Numbered from the stretch's first letter, positions 1 through 8,795 are shown. The stretch: 64,000 bases of DNA from Salmonella bongori NCTC 12419 (GCF_000252995.1 NC_015761.1:4278001-4342000), one strand, 5' to 3'. Program-made: numbers and translations. Notes: generated by a model not told the origin, from the sequence alone.

Positions 1-79
1 AGACGAACGCCGTGAGCGTCGCGATGATTTCGCTAACGAAACCGCAGATGATGCTGAAGCTGGGGATTCTGAAGAGTAA
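1..79 (+). CDS. rpsF: 30S ribosomal protein S6, C-terminal fragment
   Basis: Only the last 25 codons and the TAA are in the window; the gene begins upstream of base 1. The tail is highly acidic and ends in Asp-Ser-Glu-Glu. This is the region of S6 to which RimK adds glutamates in E. coli (established knowledge). It is followed after 6 bases by priB, which is the standard rpsF-priB-rpsR-rplI operon order and is the main support for the call. S6 binds S18 (rpsR, next but one) on the 30S platform. Confidence 0.93.
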   Translation, partial: DERRERRDDFANETADDAEAGDSEE

Positions 80-85
80 TTTCTG

Positions 86-632
<547 letters not shown>

Positions 633-673
633 TCGGTCACGGTCCATTAATACGACTTTGAGAGGATAAGGTA

Positions 674-1123
674 ATGCAAGTTATTCTGCTTGATAAAGTA
701 GCAAACCTGGGTAGCCTGGGTGATCAGGTTAACGTTAAAGCGGGCTATGCTCGTAACTTCCTGGTACCACAGGGTAAAGCTGTTCCGGCTACCAAGAAAA
801 ACGTTGAATACTTCGAAGCACGTCGCGCTGAACTGGAAGCCAAACTGGCTGACGTTCTGGCTGCTGCTAACGCACGCGCAGAGAAAATCAACGCCCTGGA
901 AACCGTTACTATCGCGTCTAAAGCTGGCGACGAAGGTAAACTGTTCGGTTCCATCGGTACTCGCGACATCGCTGACGCTGTTACTGCAGCGGGTGTTGAC
1001 GTGGCTAAGAGCGAAGTTCGTCTGCCGAACGGCGTTCTGCGTACCACTGGCGAGCACGAAGTGAACTTCCAGGTTCACAGCGAAGTATTCGCTAAAGTTA
1101 TCATCAACGTGGTTGCTGAGTAA
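674..1123 (+). CDS. rplI: 50S ribosomal protein L9
   Basis: The 149-residue protein has the two-lobed L9 plan. The N-terminal rRNA-binding domain contains the family motif [13 protein letters not shown] at about residues 24-36. A long Ala/Glu-rich connecting helix (about 45-75) follows, then the C-terminal domain. A good Shine-Dalgarno (GAGAGGATAAG) precedes the ATG. It is the last gene of the rpsF-priB-rpsR-rplI operon and is followed by a strong intrinsic terminator. Confidence 0.98.
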
Positions 1124-1148
1124 TCAGTCATTCTCGTTTTGATAGCAA

Positions 1149-1184
1149 CAAAACGTCGGCCTGGTGCCGACGTTTTGCTTTTTT
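1149..1184 (+). terminator. Intrinsic terminator of the rpsF-rplI operon
   Basis: A perfect 12-bp stem (arms 1149-1160 and 1166-1177, sequence CAAAACGTCGGC and its complement) with a 5-base loop is followed by CTTTTTT. It lies 25 bases after the rplI stop codon. Confidence 0.95.
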
Positions 1185-1269
1185 GACCTCACCGATTTTC
1201 GACTGGCTATCTCGTTCTCTTTCCGCGATAATTAAAAATAAAACATTATTTTAATTTCTTGGTGAAAGA

Positions 1270-2196
1270 ATGGATACCCAACACCAGGCCTCTCCGTTTG
1301 CCCGCAAAAATGTCGTCTATTTGTGTGCCGCATTTTGTTGCCTGTTATGGGGCAGCGCTTATCCAGCTATCAAAAGCGGCTATGACCTCTTTCAGATAGC
1401 TACTGATGATATTCCTTCCAAAATTGTGTTCGCCGGATACCGTTTTTTGCTTGCGGGTGTGTTGCTGCTGCTGTTCGTGTGGTTTCAGCGTAAACCGATT
1501 GGTCGGTTTCGTCCGCGCCAGTTTGGTCAGTTGATGTTACTGGGACTGACCCAGACGTCGCTGCAATATCTCTTTTTTTATATTGGCCTGGCGTTCACCA
1601 CTGGTGTGAAAGGGTCAATAATGAACGCAACGGGCACCTTTTTTAGCGTGTTGCTGGCGCATTTTATTTATCAGAACGACCGATTGAGTTACAACAAAAC
1701 GCTCGGCTGTATTCTGGGCTTTGCGGGCGTCATGGTGGTGAACGTCAGCAGCGGCCTGGATTTCAGCTTTAATCTGCCGGGAGAAGGCTCCGTGGTGCTG
1801 GCGGCGTTTATTCTTTCTGCGGCCACGTTGTATGGCAAACGTCTCTCACAGACGGTCGATCCGATGGTCATGACTGGCTATCAATTAGGGATTGGCGGTC
1901 TGGTACTGGTCATTGGCGGTTACGTTTTTGGCGGTACGCTGACGATACATGGCTTCTCGTCGGTGGCGATTTTAGTCTATCTGACTCTGCTCTCATCGGT
2001 CGCTTTTGCGCTATGGAGCATTTTACTCAAATATAACCGCGTGGGGATGATTGCGCCGTTTAACTTTCTGATCCCGGTTTCCGGCGCGGCTCTTTCGGCT
2101 ATTTTTCTCGGCGAGAATATTCTGGAGTGGAAATACATGGTTGCGCTGGTGCTGGTATGTTCAGGGATCTGGTGGGTAAATCAGGTGAAGCGGTGA
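1270..2196 (+). CDS. DMT-superfamily (EamA) membrane transporter
   Basis: This 308-residue, very hydrophobic protein has about ten predicted membrane segments in two repeated halves, the layout of EamA/RhaT-type drug/metabolite exporters. The first helix reads LCAAFCCLLWGSAYPAIKSG, a typical EamA start with a Gly-Ser-Ala-Tyr-Pro turn. The second half has conserved helix-breaking prolines (NFLIPVSGAA). The ATG has GGTGA four bases upstream. The gene stands alone between the rplI terminator and convergent ytfB. I know no E. coli K-12 gene at this spot, so it is accessory in Salmonella. Substrate cannot be inferred; members export amino acids, metabolites or drugs. Confidence 0.85.
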   Translation: MDTQHQASPFARKNVVYLCAAFCCLLWGSAYPAIKSGYDLFQIATDDIPSKIVFAGYRFLLAGVLLLLFVWFQRKPIGRFRPRQFGQLMLLGLTQTSLQYLFFYIGLAFTTGVKGSIMNATGTFFSVLLAHFIYQNDRLSYNKTLGCILGFAGVMVVNVSSGLDFSFNLPGEGSVVLAAFILSAATLYGKRLSQTVDPMVMTGYQLGIGGLVLVIGGYVFGGTLTIHGFSSVAILVYLTLLSSVAFALWSILLKYNRVGMIAPFNFLIPVSGAALSAIFLGENILEWKYMVALVLVCSGIWWVNQVKR

Positions 2197-2208
2197 TGCT
2201 TCACCTGA
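2181..2208 (+). other. Perfect hairpin enclosing a stop codon
   Basis: Two 11-bp arms, TCAGGTGAAGC (2181-2191) and its complement (2198-2208), flank a 6-base loop that contains the TGA stop of the DMT transporter. No T-tract follows, so it is not a classical intrinsic terminator. It could block 3' exonucleases or act with Rho. Confidence 0.55.
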
Positions 2209-2244
2209 ACGAATAGGGGGAGGTGGGGTAAGGCGCAGCCGGCG

Positions 2245-2880
2245 TTACTGCGCGCGAATAAAGCTACCGTCAGGCTGACGCGTAAACAGTATCTGTTGAC
2301 CATTATCGCTATCGATTGTTAAGCCTGTTACCACGCCGCTGGCGTTCTGGCGAATTTTAATCATTTGACCGTTTTTAAGATTACTCAGCGGTTTGCCAGT
2401 ACCTTCTACCTGCGCCATAGCATAAACGTCTGTCGGGGGCAGTCCGTGGTCGCGGAAGAGTTGCGCCAGGGTTTTACCAGGCTCTACCCGGTACACGCGC
2501 CACTGTTGACCGATACCGCTATCCTGTTGGAAAGGCTGCGATTGCGGTTGGTGTGGCTCCTCCGGCTGCCCTTCCTGAACAGGCTCCGGCGCGACAGGCG
2601 CCACCTGATCCGGATCGTTTTGCGGGGGGACTAACTGCGCCTGAATCTGCGCGTCGTCAGGCGGCTGGGATGGTGATTGCAGATCTAATTGTGCCTCCCG
2701 CGTAACGACAGGCGTATCGTTGGTTTCACTGGCAGGAAGGAGGAAACCAATCACCAGCACGATAGCGGCAATGATAATGCCACGACGATGCATCGGCGGC
2801 AGTGGTTCCATGATGCGAAAATTATCCGGCGCGTGCCAGATTTTCGCCAGGGTTGGTTTTAGTTCAAAGCGCCCGGGCAT
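2245..2880 (-). CDS. ytfB: OapA-family cell-division-associated protein YtfB
   Basis: The 211-residue protein has a cytoplasmic N-terminus, one membrane anchor (about residues 32-48, GIIIAAIVLVIGFLLPA), a long Pro/Gln-rich linker (about 55-125) and a C-terminal OapA/LysM-like domain (about 128-211). E. coli YtfB localises to the septum and its OapA domain is described as glycan-binding (literature knowledge). Length and architecture match that protein. It is monocistronic and convergent with the upstream DMT transporter. Confidence 0.9.
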   Translation of the reverse strand: MPGRFELKPTLAKIWHAPDNFRIMEPLPPMHRRGIIIAAIVLVIGFLLPASETNDTPVVTREAQLDLQSPSQPPDDAQIQAQLVPPQNDPDQVAPVAPEPVQEGQPEEPHQPQSQPFQQDSGIGQQWRVYRVEPGKTLAQLFRDHGLPPTDVYAMAQVEGTGKPLSNLKNGQMIKIRQNASGVVTGLTIDSDNGQQILFTRQPDGSFIRAQ

Positions 2881-3099
2881 GGTTTACCTCCTGCTCCGCA
2901 TCTCGTTCCTTAATCATAGAGTATAGATGGCTAACACTATGATACTGGTCGTGCTATCCGCTTTCGTGACGTCAATACGGATAATCTATTGTTTCTTTTT
3001 CCCTGAGATTTGTCATCCTCCCTGAGACAAAGTTTTACCAGAAGAAGCGTGGCTGTTATGCTGCCCGTTACTTTTTTGATATCCAATGAAGGAAAAATA

Positions 3100-3720
3100 A
3101 TGGCCACCCCGACTTTTGACACTATCGAAGCGCAAGCGAGCTACGGCATTGGTTTGCAGGTAGGACAGCAGCTCAGCGAATCCGGTCTTGAAGGGCTACT
3201 GCCCGAAGCGCTGGTTGCAGGCATTGCTGATGCGCTGGAAGGCAAACACCCGGCTGTTCCTGTTGATGTCGTGCATCGCGCGCTGCGTGAAATTCATGAA
3301 CGTGCCGATGCGGTGCGTCGTGAGCGTTTCAAGGAGATGGCGGCTGAAGGCGTGAAATATCTGGAAGAAAACCGCGAAAAAGACGGTGTGAACAGCACTG
3401 AATCGGGTTTGCAGTTCCGCGTTCTGACGCAGGGCGAAGGTGCTATTCCGGCGCGTACCGATCGTGTGCGTGTGCATTATACGGGTAAGCTCATTGACGG
3501 AACCGTATTTGACAGTTCTGTGGCTCGCGGCGAACCGGCTGAATTTCCGGTAAATGGTGTGATTGCGGGCTGGATTGAGGCACTGACCTTGATGCCGGTG
3601 GGTTCCAAATGGGAACTGACCATCCCGCAGGAACTGGCCTATGGCGAGCGTGGGGCCGGGGCATCTATTCCGCCGTTCAGCACCCTGGTGTTTGAAGTGG
3701 AACTGCTGGAAATCCTGTAA
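3100..3720 (+). CDS. fklB: FKBP-type peptidyl-prolyl isomerase FKBP22
   Basis: Prolyl cis-trans isomerase of 206 residues: an N-terminal dimerisation domain with the 'SYGIGLQVGQQL' motif (about 13-24), a connecting helix, then the FKBP domain with VHYTGKLIDGTVFDSS and the terminal TLVFEVELLEIL. An in-frame ATG lies 90 bases upstream, but this ATG is chosen because GAAGGA precedes it with proper spacing and MATPTFDTIEAQ matches the E. coli start. The protein lacks a signal peptide, so it is cytoplasmic. A palindrome directly after the stop probably terminates or stabilises the mRNA. Confidence 0.95.
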   Translation: MATPTFDTIEAQASYGIGLQVGQQLSESGLEGLLPEALVAGIADALEGKHPAVPVDVVHRALREIHERADAVRRERFKEMAAEGVKYLEENREKDGVNSTESGLQFRVLTQGEGAIPARTDRVRVHYTGKLIDGTVFDSSVARGEPAEFPVNGVIAGWIEALTLMPVGSKWELTIPQELAYGERGAGASIPPFSTLVFEVELLEIL

Positions 3721-3721
3721 A

Positions 3722-3870
3722 CATCCGGCTTTGCCGGATGACAGCGCAAGCGCTTTATCCTGACTACAAAATCGGATGAAATGTAGATCGGATGACGGTG
3801 TAAACGTCATGGACGGCCTACAAAACCCCGTAAACCGTAGGCCGGACAAGGCAAAGCCGCCATCCGGCAA
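3722..3870. repeat. REP/BIME palindromes between fklB and cycA
   Basis: Two REP-type palindromes occur: 3722-3740 (CATCCGGCTTTGCCGGATG) directly after fklB, and 3836-3870 with the typical GTAGGCCGGA...GCCATCCGGC arms. The stretch 3871-4121 that follows is AT-rich cycA leader and promoter DNA. Confidence 0.85.
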
Positions 3871-4090
3871 GCCTTTAATTTAGTAGATAGCGATATTTTA
3901 TTTTGCAAATGCAGTCGTTGCGTGTATTTTTGTGAGCTGATTCGCATTATCAAAGTGATATAACACCCACTTTAAACATAAAATTAACATTATATTTAAA
4001 TCTTAGTATTCATCCCGCCGATTCTTACCTAATATCGATGAGTCCTGATAACAGGATCGTCGTATCATAGACAAAAGGCCGTAGAGCCCG

Positions 4091-4098
4091 CACAACAC
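4091..4098 (+). promoter_or_regulatory. Probable GcvB sRNA target site in the cycA leader
   Basis: CACAACAC lies 23 bases before the cycA start codon and fits the CACAACAY target consensus of the G/U-rich R1 region of GcvB. cycA is an established GcvB target in Salmonella and E. coli. Pairing here would block translation initiation. Confidence 0.75.
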
Positions 4099-4121
4099 AG
4101 ACAGGTACAGGAAGAAAAAAC

Positions 4122-5531
4122 ATGGTAGATCAGGTAAAAGTCGCTGCCGACGAACAGGCGCCGGCTGAACAGTCGCTACGGCGCAATCTTACAAATCGTC
4201 ATATACAGCTTATCGCCATCGGTGGCGCAATTGGGACCGGTCTGTTTATGGGATCGGGTAAAACGATCAGTCTCGCCGGGCCGTCGATCATATTTGTTTA
4301 TATGATCATCGGCTTTATGCTCTTTTTCGTGATGCGTGCTATGGGCGAGCTGCTGCTCTCGAATCTGGAATATAAATCTTTTAGCGATTTTGCCTCAGAT
4401 CTACTTGGCCCCTGGGCGGGATATTTCACCGGCTGGACCTACTGGTTTTGTTGGGTAGTTACCGGCATGGCTGATGTGGTGGCGATTACCGCCTACGCGC
4501 AGTTTTGGTTCCCTGGCCTTTCTGATTGGGTCGCTTCGCTGGCGGTGGTGATCCTGCTGCTAAGCCTCAACCTCGCCACTGTTAAAATGTTTGGTGAGAT
4601 GGAGTTTTGGTTTGCGATGGTCAAAATTGTTGCCATTGTGGCGTTGATTGTCGTCGGACTGGTCATGATTGCGATGCACTTTAAATCGCCGACCGGTGTT
4701 GAAGCGTCTTTCGCACATCTGTGGAACGACGGTGGCTGGTTCCCGAAAGGTATCAGCGGATTCTTTGCCGGCTTCCAGATTGCGGTCTTCGCCTTCGTCG
4801 GGATTGAACTGGTTGGCACTACCGCTGCCGAAACCAAAGATCCGGAAAAATCACTGCCGCGAGCCATTAACTCGATTCCGATTCGTATCATCATGTTCTA
4901 CGTCTTTGCGCTGATTGTCATTATGTCGGTGACGCCGTGGAGCTCCGTGGTGCCCGATAAGAGCCCATTTGTTGAGTTGTTTGTGCTGGTGGGGCTGCCT
5001 GCTGCCGCAAGCGTGATCAATTTTGTCGTACTGACCTCGGCGGCGTCTTCCGCCAACAGCGGTGTTTTCTCAACCAGCCGTATGTTATTTGGTCTGGCGC
5101 AAGAGGGCGTGGCGCCAAAAGCGTTTGCGAAGCTGTCAAAACGCGCGGTACCAGCGAAAGGACTGACTTTCTCCTGTATTTGCCTGTTGGGCGGCGTAGT
5201 CATGTTGATGGTCAACCCGAGCGTGATTGGTGCGTTCACCATGATCACCACGGTTTCGGCCATCCTGTTTATGTTTGTCTGGACCATTATCCTGTGTTCA
5301 TATCTGGTGTACCGCAAACAACGTCCTCACCTGCATGAGAAATCCATTTATAAGATGCCGCTTGGTAAACTGATGTGCTGGGTCTGTATGGCGTTCTTTG
5401 CATTCGTGCTGGTACTGTTGACGCTGGAAGACGATACGCGTCAGGCGCTGATCGTGACGCCGTTATGGTTTATTGCGTTGGGTCTGGGCTGGCTGTTGAT
5501 AGGTAAGAAACGGATGGCGGGAATGCGTTAA
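4122..5531 (+). CDS. cycA: D-serine/D-alanine/glycine:H+ symporter
   Basis: APC-family amino acid permease of 469 residues with about 12 membrane segments. The N-terminal signature NRHIQLIAIGGAIGTGLFMGSG (about 25-46) is the amino-acid-permease substrate-binding loop. The family motif around residue 230 (FVGIELVGTTAAET) is also present. CycA imports D-alanine, D-serine and glycine, and D-cycloserine enters by it. Start codon and N-terminus (MVDQVKVAADEQAP) agree with E. coli CycA. The leader holds a GcvB target site. REP DNA follows the stop codon. Confidence 0.97.
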   Translation: MVDQVKVAADEQAPAEQSLRRNLTNRHIQLIAIGGAIGTGLFMGSGKTISLAGPSIIFVYMIIGFMLFFVMRAMGELLLSNLEYKSFSDFASDLLGPWAGYFTGWTYWFCWVVTGMADVVAITAYAQFWFPGLSDWVASLAVVILLLSLNLATVKMFGEMEFWFAMVKIVAIVALIVVGLVMIAMHFKSPTGVEASFAHLWNDGGWFPKGISGFFAGFQIAVFAFVGIELVGTTAAETKDPEKSLPRAINSIPIRIIMFYVFALIVIMSVTPWSSVVPDKSPFVELFVLVGLPAAASVINFVVLTSAASSANSGVFSTSRMLFGLAQEGVAPKAFAKLSKRAVPAKGLTFSCICLLGGVVMLMVNPSVIGAFTMITTVSAILFMFVWTIILCSYLVYRKQRPHLHEKSIYKMPLGKLMCWVCMAFFAFVLVLLTLEDDTRQALIVTPLWFIALGLGWLLIGKKRMAGMR

Positions 5532-5538
5532 TGACTTT

Positions 5539-5606
5539 GCCCGGTGGCGCTGGCGCTTACCGGGCTTACAATGTGGTGTGATTTGTAAGCCCGATAAGGC
5601 CGGCGA
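5539..5606. repeat. REP pair between convergent cycA and ytfE
   Basis: GCCCGGTGGCGC...GCTTACCGGGC (5539-5565) and a second REP-like arm (5585-5606) fill the gap between the convergent cycA and ytfE stop codons. The first hairpin may also serve as the cycA 3' end. Confidence 0.8.
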
Positions 5607-5610
5607 GTGC

Positions 5611-6273
5611 TTACTCTCCGGCTAATGCGCGCGGGAACAGTACGTTATTTTCCAGACTGATGTGTTCCATCAGATCATCAATCATCTCATTAATGCCGTT
5701 ATACATCGCTTTCCAGGTGGTGCAGGCTTCAGGCGGCGGCGTTACATTTTGGGTGACGTGTTTGATCACATCCACCAGTTCCCCCGCCTCGTCATGTTCG
5801 CTTTCCATCACGCTGATTGGTCCCGTTGCCTGGCGACCCATCCCCTGTTTGATCATCGGAAACAGGATCTGTTCTTCTTTCATCATATGGCTGGAAAGCT
5901 CTTCATGCAGCGCGGTGAGATATTTCGTCAGACCGCGTGGGACGTTTGGCTTATCAGCATGAACGCGTTCCACTTTAGTCGCCTGCAGAATAAGCTCCGG
6001 CAGCTGTTCGCGGTGTCGGTCATGATAGCGCGCAACGATATGGTCAATAATCTCTGCCAGCGGAACGGTGCGCCAGTCTTTCTCGACTGGCTGCTCAGCC
6101 AGTTGCGCAAGTTGCGCTTCGAGTGCGTCAATATCAACGCCGTTACGTGCGGCGGCGCGCGCCAGCGTCTGTTTACCGCCGCAGCAGTAATCCATGTCAT
6201 ACTGGCGAAACAGCGCCGATGCGCGGGGAATAGAGAGCGCCAGTTCGCCCAAAGGTTGATCGCGATAAGCCAT
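5611..6273 (-). CDS. ytfE: Di-iron iron-sulfur cluster repair protein
   Basis: RIC/ScdA family protein, 220 residues. The N-terminal ScdA_N domain carries the Cys-Cys motif 'YDMDYCCGGKQTL' (about 29-41), and the C-terminal hemerythrin-like four-helix domain holds the His/Glu ligands (HDRH, HEELSSHMMKEEQ, ESEHDEAGE, HISLENN). YtfE repairs Fe-S clusters after nitric oxide or oxidative damage. The start chosen is the ATG at 6273 (MAYRDQPLGEL), as in E. coli; an upstream in-frame ATG at 6291 adds six residues without family support. A near-consensus NsrR site lies 25-47 bases upstream of the ATG. Confidence 0.96.
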   Translation of the reverse strand: MAYRDQPLGELALSIPRASALFRQYDMDYCCGGKQTLARAAARNGVDIDALEAQLAQLAEQPVEKDWRTVPLAEIIDHIVARYHDRHREQLPELILQATKVERVHADKPNVPRGLTKYLTALHEELSSHMMKEEQILFPMIKQGMGRQATGPISVMESEHDEAGELVDVIKHVTQNVTPPPEACTTWKAMYNGINEMIDDLMEHISLENNVLFPRALAGE

Positions 6274-6297
6274 AACCGTTACCTCATGCAATAATAT

Positions 6298-6320
6298 AAG
6301 GTGTATTTTAAATGCATCTT
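6298..6320 (-). promoter_or_regulatory. NsrR operator of ytfE
   Basis: On the minus strand the 23 bases read AAGATGCATTTAAAATACACCTT, two 11-base inverted repeats around one central base. This matches the NsrR consensus (AAGATGCNTTT N AAATGCATCTT type) closely. NsrR is the NO-sensing repressor known to control ytfE. Confidence 0.88.
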
Positions 6321-6373
6321 TTTGGTGGGGCTATAACTCTTTCGGGGCACGCAGGATTTAAATCAACATGAAA

Positions 6374-7339
6374 TTAACGTTCTGTGACCGGAGCGACGGT
6401 CACTTTTTCCGGTTTCGCTCTTACGGCAATGACTACGCCAGTCACCAGCAGAGTAATACCGCTTAATGTCAGTAGTGGCGGGATCTCCTGGCGCAGAATG
6501 AAGGTATAAAGCAGTCCTGCCAGCGTTTCGAAAACAATGAGTGGCCCTAAAATTACTGTGGGTAATTTCTGGCTGGCGATATTCCAGCACAGCGCGCCAA
6601 CCCAGGAACACAGCACCGCAATGGCGATCATCAGTCCGATAAACAGCGCAGGATGCGGGCCGAGGGGCAAGGCAAACGTTGGTTTCTGGATGCTCAGCCA
6701 TAGACAAGCCGCCGCATAGCCGATTAACGAGACTGGTAGTGTGACCAGCGCCTGCGCCGTTGCCCACATCATGGGATGTTTGTCGGGATTTTCCCGCAGC
6801 CATTGGGCGTTGCGCAGTGCATACCATGCCCAGCACGCCACGGCAATCAGCGCCAGCACGATACCTGAACCATAGCGCCAGCCGCTAACATCGGGCAACC
6901 CCCGGGTAAGTTCAGCAATATTGACGCACAACAGGCCAAAACCGATAAGTACCAGCGCAGGTACTAAGCGCAGCCAGGATAATCTGCCATCTCGTTGGCT
7001 ATAAAGAAAGTTCGCGAAAACTGGAATAACTACCGGCAACGTCCCGATAATCATGGTTGATACCGGCGCGCTGGTTCGCTGAATAGCGCTGGCGAGGCAG
7101 GCGTAATAGATCAGGTTACCCACCAGGGTCAGCGACAGGGCGGTGATCCAATCTTTGCGCGTCAACTGGCGTAAGCGGGCGCGGCCTAACCAGGCCATTG
7201 GCAAGGCAATCAGCCCCAGAGCCAGATAACGTCCCATTGACTGTAAGAGGGCAGGGTAGTCCGGCACGATTAACGGGCCGACGAAGATCAATCCCCACAT
7301 CAACCCTGCCAGCAGGGCGTACAACACGCCGCTAATCAT
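6374..7339 (-). CDS. ytfF: EamA/DMT-family inner membrane transporter YtfF
   Basis: 321 residues with about ten hydrophobic segments in two EamA-like halves. It starts MISGVLYALLAGLMWGLIFVGP and is preceded by AGGAGAA on the minus strand. The position between ytfE and qorB and the length match E. coli YtfF, an inner membrane protein of the DMT superfamily with no firmly established substrate. The terminal residues after the last helix (AKPEKVTVAPVTER) are cytoplasmic. Monocistronic, with about 80 bases to qorB. Confidence 0.9.
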   Translation of the reverse strand: MISGVLYALLAGLMWGLIFVGPLIVPDYPALLQSMGRYLALGLIALPMAWLGRARLRQLTRKDWITALSLTLVGNLIYYACLASAIQRTSAPVSTMIIGTLPVVIPVFANFLYSQRDGRLSWLRLVPALVLIGFGLLCVNIAELTRGLPDVSGWRYGSGIVLALIAVACWAWYALRNAQWLRENPDKHPMMWATAQALVTLPVSLIGYAAACLWLSIQKPTFALPLGPHPALFIGLMIAIAVLCSWVGALCWNIASQKLPTVILGPLIVFETLAGLLYTFILRQEIPPLLTLSGITLLVTGVVIAVRAKPEKVTVAPVTER

Positions 7340-7419
7340 CAGATTCTCCTCATAAACCGTTCCGTCATTATCAGAGAAGGTCGATGAGGATGCTATTAAA
7401 ATTAACTAAATTTTAACAC

Positions 7420-8268
7420 TTACAGTACGGAACGGATGCTTTCTGTGAGCGCCGTCGTCGGGCGACCAATGAGTTTACGCAGCGTATGGCTGTCATCAAA
7501 CAGGCCGCCTTTCGCCGCGCCAGCATCAGAATTTGCCAGCATGTCCGCCAGCCCGTCAGGCAGACCTGCGCCTTTCAGCGCGGCGGCAAAATCAGCTTCG
7601 CTCAGGTTCTGGTAGACGATTTTTTTTCCGCTCTGATGAGTAAGTTCATCCGCCAACTGGCTTAATGTCCAGGCGTCATCACCCGCCAGCTCGTAAACAT
7701 TCCCGGCATGGCCTTCTTCACTGATGACTCGTGCGGCGGCGGCGGCATAGTCAGAGCGCATGGCGGAGGCGATTTTCCCTTCTCCCGCCGCGCCAATAAA
7801 GACGCCATGCTTCAGCGCGGCAGGGACGCTCGCCAGGTAGTTTTCCGTATACCAGCCATTACGCAGCAGTGTGTGAGGGATACCTGACTCAGCCAGCATC
7901 TTTTCTGTTTCAACATGTTCACCGGCGAGCGCCAGCGGCGATTTATCCGCATGTAGCAAGCTGGTATAGGCGATGAATTTTACCTTCGCCGCGAGGGAGG
8001 CCTGAATAACGTTGCGGTGCTGCGCGGCACGTTGTCCCACTTCGCTGGATGAAATGAGCAGCAGTTTATCAATGCCCTGTAAGGCTGTGGCCAGGGCGGC
8101 TTCGTTAGCGTAATCCGCCTGACGCACAGAGATTCCGCGCTGGCTGAGCGGGGCAGCTTTCTGTGGGTTGCGGACAATGGCGACGATGTGGCTGGCAGGC
8201 ATCGTTTTTAGCAAGTTTTCAATAACACGTTGACCCAGTTGGCCCGTTGCGCCGGTGATAGCAATCAT
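7420..8268 (-). CDS. qorB: NAD(P)H:quinone oxidoreductase, NmrA-like
   Basis: 282-residue short-chain-dehydrogenase-like protein of the NmrA/QOR2 type. The Rossmann nucleotide-binding motif GATGQLG sits at residues 6-12 and the family signature FIAYTSLLHAD near residue 105. It reduces quinones with NAD(P)H. The start at 8268 (MIAITGATG) matches E. coli QorB and has a GAGGAATTC ribosome site; the longer frame to 8382 would extend through the divergent promoter and into ytfH and is rejected. It is divergent from the redox regulator ytfH, which probably controls it. Confidence 0.94.
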   Translation of the reverse strand: MIAITGATGQLGQRVIENLLKTMPASHIVAIVRNPQKAAPLSQRGISVRQADYANEAALATALQGIDKLLLISSSEVGQRAAQHRNVIQASLAAKVKFIAYTSLLHADKSPLALAGEHVETEKMLAESGIPHTLLRNGWYTENYLASVPAALKHGVFIGAAGEGKIASAMRSDYAAAAARVISEEGHAGNVYELAGDDAWTLSQLADELTHQSGKKIVYQNLSEADFAAALKGAGLPDGLADMLANSDAGAAKGGLFDDSHTLRKLIGRPTTALTESIRSVL

Positions 8269-8316
8269 GGTGAATTCCTCGGTGTTTGTCTTGTGTTTGG
8301 TTACGCTACCACCTAA

Positions 8317-8333
8317 ACTTACTTTTAGTAAGT
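8317..8333. promoter_or_regulatory. Candidate HxlR-type operator between qorB and ytfH
   Basis: Perfect inverted repeat ACTTACT-TTT-AGTAAGT in the divergent qorB/ytfH gap. A further half site (GGTAAGTA, about 8345-8352) lies just upstream of ytfH. HxlR regulators usually bind such short dyads next to their own gene; binding here is inferred. Confidence 0.6.
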
Positions 8334-8355
8334 ACGCACAAAAAGGTAAGTATCT

Positions 8356-8742
8356 ATGACTGCTCATTCTCTCTCCCGCCAATTGCGTGAAGGCAATCTC
8401 TTTGCGGAACAGTGTCCCTCGCGTGGGGTGTTAAAGCATGTCACCAGCCGCTGGGGCGTGCTGATTCTGGTGGCGCTGCGCGACGGTACGCATCGTTTCA
8501 GCGACCTGCGCCGCAAAATGGGCGGCGTAAGTGAAAAGATGCTGGCGCAGTCGTTACAGGCGCTTGAACACGATGGGTTTCTTCATCGGGTGTCATATCC
8601 GGTCGTACCGCCGCACGTGGAATACAGTCTGACGCCGCTTGGCGAGCAGGTGAGCGATAAAGTCGCCGCCCTGGCGGACTGGATAGAACTGAATTTGCCG
8701 CAGGTATTGGCGCAGCGGGACCGTCAGACAGATGCCGGTTAG
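8356..8742 (+). CDS. ytfH: HxlR-family redox-sensing transcriptional regulator
   Basis: 128 residues forming one winged helix-turn-helix. The N-terminal Cys lies in 'FAEQCPSRGVLKHVTSRWG' (about 17-35), the conserved cysteine of HxlR/QorR/HypR-type regulators that sense disulfide or quinone stress. The recognition segment is SDLRRKMGGVSEKMLAQSLQAL. The Lys/Pro wing 'PVVPPHVEYSLTPLG' is standard for the family. It is divergent from qorB across an 87-base gap that contains a perfect dyad, so autorepression and control of qorB are likely (inference). Also named qorR. Confidence 0.9.
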   Translation: MTAHSLSRQLREGNLFAEQCPSRGVLKHVTSRWGVLILVALRDGTHRFSDLRRKMGGVSEKMLAQSLQALEHDGFLHRVSYPVVPPHVEYSLTPLGEQVSDKVAALADWIELNLPQVLAQRDRQTDAG

Positions 8743-8790
8743 CGCCTTATCCGGCCTGCCAGACCGAATAAGCGTAGCGCCATCCGGCAC
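8731..8790. repeat. REP element overlapping the ytfH stop codon
   Basis: GATGCCGG...CCTTATCCGGCCTG followed by AATAAGCG...GCCATCCGGCAC. The 5' arm includes the last codons of ytfH. It separates ytfH from convergent cpdB. Confidence 0.8.
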
Positions 8791-8795
8791 TCACA

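Noticed and set aside
647..1078. Long minus-strand frame opposite rplI
   Set aside because: Shadow of the strongly coded rplI frame; no ribosome site and no protein-like composition.
3196..3870. Minus-strand frame across fklB and the REP region
   Set aside because: It reads through REP palindromes and antisense of fklB; no family resemblance.
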